Source: Haloarcula hispanica ATCC 33960
Lineage (GTDB): Archaea > Halobacteriota > Halobacteria > Halobacteriales > Haloarculaceae
Assembly (NCBI RefSeq): GCF_000223905.1
Contig: NC_015948.1
Location: 1,116,001 to 1,180,000, forward strand
Length of the DNA stretch: 64,000 nt
Direction: 5' to 3'
Below the pieces are notes generated by a model. That model worked only from the letters and a program-made list of their open reading frames with translations. It did not search any database and had not been told where the DNA came from. Positions 8,925-17,404 of the stretch are shown piece after piece (the stretch's first letter is position 1; the number at the start of each line of letters is the position of its first letter). Position numbers and translations under genes: made by a program.

Positions 8925-10292
8925 TCAGGCGTCAGCGGCACTGACGACCGCGACGGCGTCGCGGACCGCCTGTGTGGTGTCCGCGACCAGCGCGTCGATG
9001 TCGTCGCTCTCTGCGTACACCCGGACGTACGGCTCGGTGCCACTCGGCCGGACGAGCGTCCACGACCCGTCGTCAAAGGAGAGTCGGACGCCGTACTCGG
9101 TCGAGACGTCGGCCTCGGGGAACGCGTCCGGCAGGTCGGATTCCAGTTGCTCCATCGTTTCGGCTTTGGCGTCGTCGGGGCACTCCACACTTACTTTCTC
9201 ATAGGGTCGCTCAGAGATGACAGCCCGCCTGTCGCCCACACTCTCTCCGGCGAACAGGCGCGTCAGCACGGCTGCGCTAGCAACGCCGTCGATCCAGCCC
9301 CCGAAGGCGGTGTGGATATGCTTCCAGGGTTCTGCGGCAAAGACGACCTCAGTTTCGTCGGTCGCGTCCGCGCGAACGTCGGCGATTCCGACGTGGAGCG
9401 AGCCGAGGTGGATGCGTTCGACACGGCCGCCGGCGGCTTCGACCCGTTCATCGATGCGGCCAGAGGCGTTGGGCGTCGTTACGACCACAGGGTCCGAAAC
9501 GTCCGCAGTACGCGTGTAGTGTTCGGCGAGCATCGCGAGTATCGTATCCTCGTGGATGACATCGCCGTCGGCATCAACGACGACGATACGGTCAGCGTCG
9601 CCGTCGTGGCCGAACCCGAAGTCGGCGTCGGATTCGGCGACGAACTCGCGGAAATCGGCCAGTGTCTCCGGCGTCGGCTTGCTCTCACGGCCGGGGAAGG
9701 TTCCGTCGACGTTCGCCTCCGTCGCCAGCACGTCGGCACCCAGTTCTCGGAGGACCTGCGGCGTCGCCACGCTGGCCATGCCGTTCCCGCAGTCAACGGC
9801 GACTGTCAGCCCCGACGGGTCGCCACCGAGCGACTCGGCGTAGTCGGCGACAGCGCCTCGATACTCGTCGAGGTAGTCGACCGACTCCGTGTCGCCCCAG
9901 TCGCGCCAGGCTGTCGGTGTCGAGCCGTCCTCGATTCGCCCTTCGATGCGCGTCTCGTCGTCGTCGCCGTACTCGGTGCCGTCTGCAAACAGCTTGATGC
10001 CGTTGTCGGTCGGTGGGTTGTGGCTTGCGGTAATCATCACGCCGTGGCGGCCCTGTGAGGCATACGCCAGCGTCGGCGTCGGTACGCGGCCGATTCTGAC
10101 GACGCGCGCGCCGGCGCTTTGCAGTCCCGCGGCCATCGCATCAGCGAGTGCTGGCGAGGTTACGCGCCCGTCGTACCCCAGCACGAACGTCTCGCCGTCT
10201 CGGCCAGTCGCCTGTCCAACTCGCAGTGCAAGGTCCGGCGTCACCTTCGATACGACATCACCGCGGATTCCCGCGGTCCCGAACAGTTCCAT
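8925..10292 (-). CDS. Alpha-D-phosphohexomutase-family enzyme, candidate phosphopentomutase
   Basis: Phosphomutase that moves a phosphate between carbon atoms of a sugar through a phosphoserine. The start at 10292 gives MELFGTAGIRG, the family's N-terminal signature; 455 residues. The catalytic serine is S90 in TASHNP, metal ligands are DGDADR at 230-235, and the phosphate-binding RPSGTEPYVRVY lies near the C-terminus. The sugar-recognition loop, usually GE(x)SGH, is instead AAEPWKHIH (E321, H325), so a hexose substrate is doubtful. It heads an apparent operon with cdd and udp, whose product is ribose-1-phosphate; a pentose-phosphate substrate is my inference. Generic databases would call it phosphomannomutase or GlmM. 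Confidence 0.85.
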   Translation of the reverse strand: MELFGTAGIRGDVVSKVTPDLALRVGQATGRDGETFVLGYDGRVTSPALADAMAAGLQSAGARVVRIGRVPTPTLAYASQGRHGVMITASHNPPTDNGIKLFADGTEYGDDDETRIEGRIEDGSTPTAWRDWGDTESVDYLDEYRGAVADYAESLGGDPSGLTVAVDCGNGMASVATPQVLRELGADVLATEANVDGTFPGRESKPTPETLADFREFVAESDADFGFGHDGDADRIVVVDADGDVIHEDTILAMLAEHYTRTADVSDPVVVTTPNASGRIDERVEAAGGRVERIHLGSLHVGIADVRADATDETEVVFAAEPWKHIHTAFGGWIDGVASAAVLTRLFAGESVGDRRAVISERPYEKVSVECPDDAKAETMEQLESDLPDAFPEADVSTEYGVRLSFDDGSWTLVRPSGTEPYVRVYAESDDIDALVADTTQAVRDAVAVVSAADA

Positions 10293-10336
10293 ACCGGCGA
10301 TGCGGAAGCCGACCGTATAATTCTCTCGTTCGGCCC

Positions 10337-11137
10337 TCACTTCTTCCCGATGAGGAATGTGTCGCCCTTGCCGTCACGGATGACCCGTTCGGCCACAGCA
10401 AAACCATGGCCCTCCAGTTGACTCCGGATGCCAGCGACGGAGTGGCCATTGGCTTCGAGTCGGTCTCCGTGGACTTCACAGTAGACGAGTCGGCACGAGG
10501 GCTGGTCGAGCGTCGTCGAGAGACCATTGAGAACAGCGCCCTCCGTTCCTTCGACATCGATTTTAATTGCGGTTGGTGTCGGCAGTTGGTTGTCGGCGAT
10601 GAACTCGTCGCCGTGTCGCTTGCTAATTGTGATTGTCTCGTGCGTGTTGGCTGTCGTCACCAGTGAATGCCCGGCTGAACCGACTTTTTCGAGCGTAATG
10701 GAGAGTTCTGCCTCACCGTTTTCATCGACCAGTGCGTGTTCGAATAGCGAGATATCGGTCCGGTTGTGTTGCATATTCTGTCGCAACCGCTCGGCGTTGT
10801 CGGGATGTGGTTCGAACGCGATGACCGGGTTGTCGGTCACCTGCGATGCCAGACAGGCGTACAGGCCGATATTGGCCCCGATATCGTAGAACACGTCGTC
10901 GGGCCGGAGTTCCCCCAGTAGATCGGCGAGTACCGGCCGTTCGTCTATTTTCCAGAGGTCAGTAAACTCGTTGTAGGTTGGTATCAGAAACTCTGTGCTG
11001 ACATCACCGACCGTGACCGCGTACGTGTCCCCGGCGAGGCGGTAAGAGAGAGACCGATAGCTGCCGTAAGCGTAATCGAGAGGTTTCCGGAATCCGAAAC
11101 GAGACGCCATCTGAACGACGATATCGGAAGACATCAT
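10337..11137 (-). CDS. FkbM-family SAM-dependent methyltransferase
   Basis: Class I methyltransferase, usually O-methylating sugars. The SAM motif I is VFYDIGANIGLYACLAS, followed by IAFEPHPDNAERLRQNM; TAIKIDVEGTEGAVLNGL is the FkbM signature. The start at 11137 (MMSSDIVVQMASRFG) is preferred over 11158 because a TATA-like CATACGTAAC lies about 27 bases before it. A possible target is a hexuronic acid of the S-layer glycan, since methylated glucuronic acid occurs in haloarchaeal N-glycans, but the glycosylation island lies 8 kb away. It is upstream of, and on the same strand as, the phosphomutase gene (44 bases). Confidence 0.82.
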   Translation of the reverse strand: MMSSDIVVQMASRFGFRKPLDYAYGSYRSLSYRLAGDTYAVTVGDVSTEFLIPTYNEFTDLWKIDERPVLADLLGELRPDDVFYDIGANIGLYACLASQVTDNPVIAFEPHPDNAERLRQNMQHNRTDISLFEHALVDENGEAELSITLEKVGSAGHSLVTTANTHETITISKRHGDEFIADNQLPTPTAIKIDVEGTEGAVLNGLSTTLDQPSCRLVYCEVHGDRLEANGHSVAGIRSQLEGHGFAVAERVIRDGKGDTFLIGKK

Positions 11138-11172
11138 TGGAGAACACAATTCAGGCATGTTACGTATGCCTG

Positions 11173-11196
11173 TCGAATCAAGGTCGCTTGATTCGA
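11173..11196. promoter_or_regulatory. Perfect inverted repeat upstream of FkbM gene
   Basis: TCGAATCAAG-GTCG-CTTGATTCGA: two perfect 10-base arms around 4 bases. It lies just outside the TATA-like element of the minus-strand FkbM gene, where an operator or activator site would be; it could also form an RNA tetraloop hairpin. Confidence 0.55.
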
Positions 11197-11291
11197 GATA
11201 TGCACACGCTCTTTTCAGACGGCGGTACCTCGGGCCACAGTTGCCCGTACCAGGGGTTCGAGCGCGCTCTTACGGAAGCCAGTCTCGGCAT

Positions 11292-11297
11292 AAAAAA
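11292..11297 (-). terminator. T-run downstream of psmB
   Basis: Six consecutive T on the minus strand, 42 bases after the psmB stop codon, a likely archaeal terminator. Confidence 0.45.
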
Positions 11298-11338
11298 CGG
11301 GTCCGATATCCGGGAAACAGCCCGTGTAACGCTTGTTG

Positions 11339-12061
11339 CTACAGCAGTTCGTCGAAGTCGTAGCCGTTGATGTCGACACCCTCGCTCGTGACATCAGCCA
11401 GGAAGATGCCGTTGCCGGACCCGGTGTCACGCTCGGCGGCGGCGTTAATCGAGGCGGCAGCGACTTCCTTGGCCGCTTCGTTGGTCATGTCTTCCTCGTA
11501 GCGGTCTTCGAGGGTCCCGTACGCGACGGTGAGCCCGGAGCCGGTGACGGTGTAGTCGTCCTTCATGACGCCGCCGGCCGGGTCGATGGAGTAGACGTGG
11601 TGGCCGTCGTCGTCGACGCCACCGAGGATAGGGTTGATGGCGAAGAAGGGGCCGCCGCGGGCGAAGTTGCCGGCCAGCGTCGAGAGGGCCTTCATGCTGA
11701 TGTCCTCGCCGCGTCGTGCTTCGTAGAGGTTGACCTCGGCGCGAAGCGTCCGGATGAACGACTGTGCGCCGCCGACGCTCCCGACGAGGGTCAGCGCCGC
11801 CGTGGGGTGAATCTGCTCGACCTTCTGGACGTTCTTGTTCGAGACGAAGCGACCACCGAGCGAGGCGCGCATGTCAGTCGCGATGACGACGCCCTCGGAC
11901 GTGCTGATGCCGATGGTGGTCGTCCCGGTCTTGTTCACCTTCTCCGAATCCTGTGCGGACTGTTCGGGGAGCTCGCCGACTTCGGGCGCGTACGGGTCGC
12001 TCTGGAACTCGTCAGCAGCCTGGGGTCCAGAAAGCTCCGGCCCCGGAGTCATATCTCGCAT
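11339..12061 (-). CDS. psmB: 20S proteasome beta subunit
   Basis: Catalytic subunit of the archaeal 20S proteasome, an N-terminal threonine hydrolase. A 46-residue propeptide (MRDMTPGPELSGPQ...) ends at KTG, and autocleavage would expose T47 of TTTIGI. The mature part has the family features TDMRASLGGRFVSNKNVQKV and SVGGAQSFIR. 240 residues is usual. A TATA element (TGATAAAACC, near 12090) is placed about 29 bases upstream of the ATG. The alpha subunit and the regulatory ATPase are not in this window. Confidence 0.96.
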   Translation of the reverse strand: MRDMTPGPELSGPQAADEFQSDPYAPEVGELPEQSAQDSEKVNKTGTTTIGISTSEGVVIATDMRASLGGRFVSNKNVQKVEQIHPTAALTLVGSVGGAQSFIRTLRAEVNLYEARRGEDISMKALSTLAGNFARGGPFFAINPILGGVDDDGHHVYSIDPAGGVMKDDYTVTGSGLTVAYGTLEDRYEEDMTNEAAKEVAAASINAAAERDTGSGNGIFLADVTSEGVDINGYDFDELL

Positions 12062-12154
12062 TACTGTGCGATACTAGTCGGGCGCTGATAAAACCTCTTT
12101 TCCTAGTGGGGCCTGACCGCCACCGTCCGGCCAGGCGGCTATCGGCTGCCCGCG

Positions 12155-12325
12155 TTACGCGCTCGCCTGGTCGTAGGCCTCGTTGAGTCCCGACACGGCC
12201 CGGTCCATCGGCAGTCGGAGACCGAACTGCTCCGTGAGCATCGCCACCGGCAGCAGCATGATGCCCAGCAGCAGGGTGAGTTGATACAGTGCGAACAGCG
12301 TTGCGGTGTACAGTCGAGCTACCAT
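12155..12325 (-). CDS. Small hydrophobic protein, 56 residues
   Basis: Reading MVARLYTATLFALYQLTLLLGIMLLPVAMLT on the minus strand, then LPMDRAVSGLNEAYDQASA and a TAA stop. One membrane helix at residues 8-30 is followed by a short amphipathic acidic tail. A TATA-like CTTATATA (12355-12362) lies about 33 bases upstream. It sits between psmB and a divergent DUF555 gene. I recognise no family; the good promoter and compositional plausibility support a real gene. Confidence 0.6.
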   Translation of the reverse strand: MVARLYTATLFALYQLTLLLGIMLLPVAMLTEQFGLRLPMDRAVSGLNEAYDQASA

Positions 12326-12598
12326 CTTCCTCGGTCGTTCCAGAGTGAGTCTGGTATATAAGTCTTGTCGCCGGATTTCAGTTGCGGACTATCGATTGTG
12401 AAGAACTACTGGCCCGCTGTCTTGCGGTTTGCTGAAATGCCTGAGAAAACGGACGACTACCCGAACGACTCCCCGATCAGACATAATGGGAACGTGAGTC
12501 AGAGGGCTGGTTCACATAAGTTATAGAGATAGTAATGGTGACGTGCGCAACAGAAGCGAATCAAAACTATCGAATAGTCGGGCCACGAGAGCTAGTGT

Positions 12599-12970
12599 AT
12601 GAACTACCTCGTGGCGATGGAAGCAGCCTGGCTGGTTCGTGACGTAGACGACATCGACGACGCTATCGGTGTCGCAGTGAGTGAAGCGGGGAAGCGGCTC
12701 AACGAGGCCGAGATGGACTACGTCGAGGTCGAGGTCGGCGCGACCGGCTGCCCGGCCTGTGGCGAACCGTTCGACTCGGCGTTTATCGCGGCCGACACGG
12801 CGCTTGTCGGACTGGTGCTCGAAATGGACGTGTTCAACGCCGAATCCCCCGAACACGCACAGCGGATCGCCAAAAGCGAAATCGGTGGCGCACTTCGGGA
12901 CGTCCCGCTGAAAGTCGTTGAGGTGTTTGAGACCGAAGCCGACGAGGACGAAGCCGAAGCCGAAGCATAA
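12599..12970 (+). CDS. DUF555 (UPF0212) family protein
   Basis: Conserved archaeal protein of unknown function found in methanogens and haloarchaea. The N-terminus [16 protein letters not shown] is characteristic. A single CPAC pair (C51, C54) could bind a metal together with other residues or in a dimer. The last 20 residues are a haloarchaeal acidic tail ([11 protein letters not shown]). The gene stands alone, followed by an XRE-CBS regulator 70 bases downstream that has its own promoter. Confidence 0.85.
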   Translation: MNYLVAMEAAWLVRDVDDIDDAIGVAVSEAGKRLNEAEMDYVEVEVGATGCPACGEPFDSAFIAADTALVGLVLEMDVFNAESPEHAQRIAKSEIGGALRDVPLKVVEVFETEADEDEAEAEA

Positions 12971-13010
12971 TCGCGCTCCACATGATTCGCCCGCCGCAGT
13001 AGCCGTGGGC

Positions 13011-13020
13011 TTTTTATATT
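13011..13020 (+). promoter_or_regulatory. TATA box of the XRE-CBS gene, leaderless start
   Basis: TTTTTATATT centred 26 bases before the ATG at 13041. Confidence 0.6.
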
Positions 13021-13040
13021 ACCTCTGGTAATTAGCGGAT

Positions 13041-13583
13041 ATGGACTTACCGACGCCACAGGATCTGCGGGAGCGCCGCAACGAACTCGGGCTAACTCAG
13101 AGCGAACTGGCGGAACGGGCTGACGTCTCTCAGCCCCTTATCGCTCGTATCGAAGGTGGCGACGTGGACCCGCGGCTGTCGACACTCCGGCGGATTGTGA
13201 CCGCCCTCGAAGAGGCCGAAGGCGGTATCATCAAGGCCCGCGACCTGATGAACTCTCCCGTTGTTGGCGTCGCACCCGACGATTCCGTCCACCAGACGAA
13301 GGACCTGATGGACGAGAAAGGGTACTCGCAAGTCCCCGTCATCCGTGACGGGGCACCGCAGGGACTCATCGGGAACTCCGACATCCGCCAGCGACCCGAA
13401 GAGAACGTCGGCGACCTTCCGGTGGCTGAAGTGATGAACGAATCTATCGCGACCGTCGAGCCCGACGCACCCATCGACGAAGTCGATGCTTACCTGAACC
13501 ACAATGCCGCCGTGATGGTCGTCGAAGGCGGGGAAACTATCGGTGTCATAACCGAAGCGGACATCGCGCGTACGGTCAGCTAA
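13041..13583 (+). CDS. XRE-type HTH regulator with two CBS domains
   Basis: Residues 8-60 are a classical lambda-repressor helix-turn-helix (LRERRNELGLTQSELAERADVSQPLIARIEGG). Residues 65-180 form a pair of CBS motifs: RDLMNSPVVGVAPDDSVHQTKDLMDEKGYSQVPVIRDG and VMNESIATVEPDAPIDEVDAYLNHNAAVMVVEGG. CBS pairs bind adenosyl ligands such as AMP, ATP or SAM, so this is probably an energy- or SAM-sensing repressor. 180 residues is the normal size of this archaeal family. Its targets are unknown; it stands between DUF555 and a small acidic protein gene. Confidence 0.85.
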   Translation: MDLPTPQDLRERRNELGLTQSELAERADVSQPLIARIEGGDVDPRLSTLRRIVTALEEAEGGIIKARDLMNSPVVGVAPDDSVHQTKDLMDEKGYSQVPVIRDGAPQGLIGNSDIRQRPEENVGDLPVAEVMNESIATVEPDAPIDEVDAYLNHNAAVMVVEGGETIGVITEADIARTVS

Positions 13584-13640
13584 CTCCGATTCTCAGATGC
13601 GCGAACCGCGATAGTGACTCCGTAATGCCCGTAGGAGGGG

Positions 13641-13647
13641 CTTAAAA
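13641..13647 (+). promoter_or_regulatory. TATA box of the 59-residue ORF
   Basis: CTTAAAA centred 26 bases before the ATG at 13670, supporting that ATG as a leaderless start rather than the in-frame ATG at 13703. Confidence 0.45.
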
Positions 13648-13669
13648 CCGAAAACGGTGTCAGGGGTAT

Positions 13670-13849
13670 ATGTCTATTCTCACCAATGAGAGACGTATCG
13701 ACATGCCCAATCCCAGCGACCCACTGTATGCCGAACTCGAAAAGGCCCTCGAGAACGCTGAAAGCGAAGCGGCCAGATACCACATCCGGCAGGCACTCCA
13801 GATACGGATCGCGGAGGAGACCGCCGGCAAAGACATCTTGTCCGCCTGA
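13670..13849 (+). CDS. Small acidic hypothetical protein
   Basis: The frame reads MSILTNERRIDMPNPSDPLY and continues ELEKALENAESEAARYHIRQALQIRIAEETAGKD to a TGA; 59 residues, or 48 if the ATG at 13703 is used. It is one predicted helix of mixed charge, with haloarchaeal codon use (third positions G or C). A short protein of this kind could be a helical adaptor or DNA-linked regulator; no family is recognised. It is convergent with purM. Confidence 0.6.
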   Translation: MSILTNERRIDMPNPSDPLYAELEKALENAESEAARYHIRQALQIRIAEETAGKDILSA

Positions 13850-13876
13850 TCGGTTTCTGTCAGCTCTTCGAACCGC

Positions 13877-14893
13877 TCAGTCGGTGAGTTCGAGCCCGTG
13901 AATCGCGACCGCCTCGTCTCCGTCAGCTACCGTCCCAATCACGCGAGCGTCCTCGCTTTTCTCGACGATCTCGTCGGCGTCAGCTTCGGGGACTGCGGCG
14001 ACGAACCCAGTACCCATATTGAACGTCCGGTGCATCTCTTCGTCGGTTACCTCGCCTTCCGCCTGAACGAACTCGAAGACGGGCTGGGCCTCGAAGGGGT
14101 CCGTGATCTCGTACCGGTGACTCCCCATCCGCGTGAGGTTCGTCCAGCCGCCGCCAGTGACGTGGGCGGCCGCGTGCGTCTCGTTGGCTCGGAGCGGCTC
14201 CAGTACCTCACTGTAAATCCGTGTCGGCGTCAGCAGCTCTTCGGCGATGGTTCTGTCGGGGTTCGGCGGGAACGGGTCGGTGTACTCGTGGTCGCGCGTG
14301 ACCGCCTCGCGTGCGAGCGTGAGGCCGTTGGAGTGGATGCCGGAGGACGGCCAGCCGACGATGGCGTCGCCGGGTTCGGCCTCGCCGGGGAAGACGGCGT
14401 CTTTCGGTGCCAGTCCGGCGCAGGTGCCGGCGATATCAAGCCCCTTGATGACGTCCGGCATCACGGCAGTTTCGCCGCCCACGAGCGCCACGCCGGCCCG
14501 CTCGGCCCCCGTCCGGAGCCCCGCGCCGATGTCCTCGCTCGTCTCCTCGTCCGGCGTCTCGACTGCGAGGTAGTCGACGAACGCCACCGGCTCGACGCCG
14601 GTCGCGATGAGGTCGTTGGCGTTCATCGCGATGCAGTCGATACCGATAGTCGAGTAGTCGTCGACGGCCTCGGCGACGAGGAGCTTGGTGCCGACCCCGT
14701 CCGTCGCGAGCGCGAGGTACTGGTCGCCGATGTCGACGAGCCCCGCGTAGTCGCCCTCGAACTCGCCGGCCGCGCCGATAAGCGCCTTCGTTGCCGCCTC
14801 GCTGGCGTCGATATCCACGCCCGTCTCCGCGTAGGTCAGCCCATCCGCGTCTTCCTCGTCCGTGTCGTCGGTCTCGGGTTCACCGTCGGTCAT
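13877..14893 (-). CDS. purM: Phosphoribosylformylglycinamidine cyclo-ligase (AIR synthetase)
   Basis: Fifth step of purine synthesis: ATP-dependent ring closure of FGAM to AIR. The chosen start at 14893 gives MTDGEPETDD, an acidic extension, before LTYAETGVDIDASEAATKAL. DGVGTKLLVAEAVDDYSTIGIDCIAMNANDLIATGVEPVAFVDYLA is the PurM signature, and GGWTNLTRMG the C-terminal glycine-rich motif. 338 residues. Same strand as the protease genes upstream (60-base gap), so it may be read through from them. Confidence 0.94.
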   Translation of the reverse strand: MTDGEPETDDTDEEDADGLTYAETGVDIDASEAATKALIGAAGEFEGDYAGLVDIGDQYLALATDGVGTKLLVAEAVDDYSTIGIDCIAMNANDLIATGVEPVAFVDYLAVETPDEETSEDIGAGLRTGAERAGVALVGGETAVMPDVIKGLDIAGTCAGLAPKDAVFPGEAEPGDAIVGWPSSGIHSNGLTLAREAVTRDHEYTDPFPPNPDRTIAEELLTPTRIYSEVLEPLRANETHAAAHVTGGGWTNLTRMGSHRYEITDPFEAQPVFEFVQAEGEVTDEEMHRTFNMGTGFVAAVPEADADEIVEKSEDARVIGTVADGDEAVAIHGLELTD

Positions 14894-14953
14894 ACCCGAG
14901 AGCGTGCGTGGCGCGGGCAAAAGAGCGTCGTTCCGGCGGAGCGTTGCGCCCGC

Positions 14954-15628
14954 TCAGAGAACGAACAGCGCGCCGACTCCGAGCAGAATCGACGGAACCG
15001 CCACGGCGAGAAACACCGGTGTGCTCCATTCCCGGACCGTTCGGCCGTCGAGCGGACCGAACGGCAGCATGTTGAAGCCGGCGAGCAGGAGATTGATCTG
15101 CAGGCCCATCCGCGCGACCTCCCAGAGGAAGCCGCCCGTACTCGACAGGAGCGCCGCGACGAACGGCACGAGGAACACGACGGCGAGCGCGAGGTTCGTT
15201 ACCGGTCCGGCGACGGCGATGAGGCCGTGTTGCTTCGCCGTGAGACGGCCACGATGAACGACCGCGCCCGGCGCGGCGAACAGGAAGCCGACGAGGCCGC
15301 CCAGGACTGCGAACCCGAGCATCCGGTAGTCGGCCTTGAACGCGGCGATCTGACCGAAGCGGACGGCGACGACCTTGTGGGCCAGTTCGTGCAACAGGAA
15401 GCCGACGCCGACGGTCAGCAGGCTGACGGCGAACGTGCTGGCGATTTCGGCCGTCGACAGCCCGCCGAACTGGCCGAAGACGATGCGGCGGAACTCTCGT
15501 TCGAGGAAGAACGTAAACGCCAGTCCGAGTGCGAGCCAGGCGACGAGGAGGTCCCGGAGTTCGCGCTGGCTGAAACTGAGGCCGCCGACGGTCCGGCCTC
15601 CAGCGGTTCGCTGTCGTCGACCCGCCAT
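14954..15628 (-). CDS. M50-family (site-2 protease-like) membrane metalloprotease
   Basis: Zinc protease that cuts within or next to membrane helices. HELAHK gives the metal motif H80-E81-x-x-H84 inside a hydrophobic helix (LTVGVGFLL before it), and PFGPLDGRTV near residue 194 supplies the third ligand Asp in the usual N/P-x-x-DG segment. At least five hydrophobic segments are present and no PDZ or CBS domain. Its ATG overlaps the stop codon of the TraB-family gene (ATGA at 15625-15628 region), so both are made from one message and probably act in the same membrane process. Confidence 0.88.
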   Translation of the reverse strand: MAGRRQRTAGGRTVGGLSFSQRELRDLLVAWLALGLAFTFFLEREFRRIVFGQFGGLSTAEIASTFAVSLLTVGVGFLLHELAHKVVAVRFGQIAAFKADYRMLGFAVLGGLVGFLFAAPGAVVHRGRLTAKQHGLIAVAGPVTNLALAVVFLVPFVAALLSSTGGFLWEVARMGLQINLLLAGFNMLPFGPLDGRTVREWSTPVFLAVAVPSILLGVGALFVL

Positions 15629-17157
15629 CAGAGGACCCCCAGAAGTATCTGCGTTCCTTCATTGACGCCCTGCCAGAGCAGGCGCGAGACGCCCTGCATC
15701 CCGCCGATGTCCGACGAGATGTACGGGATCAACACCGGGAAGACGACGTATGAGGCGATTGCGCTGCCGACGTTCGTCAGCGCGACGACGAGGATCAGCC
15801 GGAACAGCGGCACGCCGCGCATCTGGCTGACGAGGTCCATTACCGGCGACTCCTGGTCGTTGAGTATCTCGTTGAGCGTCGCGATATCGCTGATGTTAAC
15901 GGAGATGTATCGCAGTTCGACGTAGCCCGCGAACCAGCCGGCGGCAAGCAGCGGAAACAGGCTCGTCAGCCAGCCGAACGCGCCGGCGGCGGCCGCACTC
16001 GACCAGTGAGCGCCGGCCACCTTCGCCAGACCGCCGGCTAGCACGGCGTTGACGGCGACCAGCGCGACGAACAGCTCTAGCAGCACCGCCTGGCTCGCGC
16101 CACCGAGGATGAGCAGGCCGAAGAAGACGAGGAAGACGACGCCGAAGCCGTAGCCGACGAGCTTGTACAGTGAAAAGCGACGACCGCCTTCGGTTCCAGT
16201 GAGCGACTCCATCGGTGGGAGCGTCTCCGGGTCGTCGAGATAGCCCTGAATCCCCTCGCGGTGGCCGGCTCCGACAACGGCGAGGACGTGATAACCGGCC
16301 TCACGGAGGGCGATGAGCCGATGGGCGATGAACGCGTCGCGTTCGTCGATGAGCGCCTCCGCGCCGCCGGGGGAGAACTGACGGAACTCCTCCATCATCG
16401 CGCTGACGACATCAGTGTCGGTCAGTTTCTCCATGTCGAACTCCTCGACGTCGGCCTCACCGCGGAACCGGACCAACAGGGCGGCGATGGGAATCCCGAT
16501 GCCGGCCGCGACGACACAGATGAGCAACAGCGTGTCGAGCAGGCCCTCGGCCGTCCCGCCAAGACCACCCGGCAAAACCGAAAGGGCACCGCTCGGAACG
16601 ATGAACGGGCCACCGAAGGCCCCGGCGACGACCGCAAACAGCCCGCCGAAGACGGCACCGATGGTCAGCCCGACGGTCAACGGCGGCCCCATCTCGGCTG
16701 CGAGGCTGCCGACGAGCTTGAGTTTCTCGACGGCCGTCAGCCGCGCCCAGAACCGCTGGACGGTCGTCTGAATGTCTCGGTCGACGAGTGCGACGCCCAG
16801 ACCGAGCCGTTCGGCGGTGTCGATACCCGCCTTCATGTCCGCACCCGGCTCGATGTCGAACCGGTCGCCCAGTCTGGTCTGGATGTACGACAGCATCCAG
16901 TACGCGAGGAACTGAAAGACGGTGTTCCCGCGAAGAAGATCGCTCGCATCGAGATCGTCAGGCGTTTCACCCTTGATCTGGCGATACCGGCCCTCGTCGA
17001 GTTCGACGGCGACGATATCGGGCTCGGATTCTTCGATCGCTGATTCCACTTCCTTGACGCTGTGCTCGGAGACGTGGGCGGTTCCGACGACATCGACGCG
17101 TCCCGCTCCTGACGGGTCCGGGAACTCGTCTGCCGCCGACTCCGCGTGTTCGGTCAT
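15628..17157 (-). CDS. TraB/Tiki-superfamily membrane protein
   Basis: Homologue of the enterococcal pheromone-shutdown protein TraB/PrgY. The start at 17157 gives MTEHAESAADEF; the frame is open upstream but less protein-like. The N-terminal 300 residues carry the TraB domain with two GxxH motifs, GTAH (H28) and GAGH (H299), which the Tiki/TraB/GumN superfamily uses for a proposed metal site; VAVELDEGRY holds the conserved Glu. Hydrophobic helices occur at about 150-230 and several more after residue 320 up to the C-terminus. Function in archaea is not known; a metal-dependent peptidase is plausible. It is coupled to the M50 protease gene. Confidence 0.83.
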   Translation of the reverse strand: MTEHAESAADEFPDPSGAGRVDVVGTAHVSEHSVKEVESAIEESEPDIVAVELDEGRYRQIKGETPDDLDASDLLRGNTVFQFLAYWMLSYIQTRLGDRFDIEPGADMKAGIDTAERLGLGVALVDRDIQTTVQRFWARLTAVEKLKLVGSLAAEMGPPLTVGLTIGAVFGGLFAVVAGAFGGPFIVPSGALSVLPGGLGGTAEGLLDTLLLICVVAAGIGIPIAALLVRFRGEADVEEFDMEKLTDTDVVSAMMEEFRQFSPGGAEALIDERDAFIAHRLIALREAGYHVLAVVGAGHREGIQGYLDDPETLPPMESLTGTEGGRRFSLYKLVGYGFGVVFLVFFGLLILGGASQAVLLELFVALVAVNAVLAGGLAKVAGAHWSSAAAAGAFGWLTSLFPLLAAGWFAGYVELRYISVNISDIATLNEILNDQESPVMDLVSQMRGVPLFRLILVVALTNVGSAIASYVVFPVLIPYISSDIGGMQGVSRLLWQGVNEGTQILLGVL

Positions 17158-17404
17158 CACCCGCGTTACACATTCGTTTCCTTTACCCTTGTCGGGTCCG
17201 GGTGACTGCCGAGAAACGGCGGTCGAAATCATGTTTGCGGCATTGTATGTTCCCGTTACGCGGCGAAGCTATTACCGACTCTCGTGTTAATACAGCCACA
17301 GATGCCGTGGTAACTACTGGACGGTGTCGGGGTTTGTAAATACGCAATAGATTTGCCGATTCAAAAGACTGATATGTACAGGGTCAAACTGTATCGGATA
17401 TACG

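Noticed and set aside
12437-12526. 29-codon frame starting MPEKTDDYPNDSP
   Set aside because: No TATA box at a suitable distance and no sign of a family; too short to support from one sequence.
13898-15925. 675-codon open frame on the plus strand across purM and the protease genes
   Set aside because: It is the antisense shadow of three well-supported minus-strand genes, reads as Arg/Glu-rich sequence without any domain, and arises from the GC bias of third positions.
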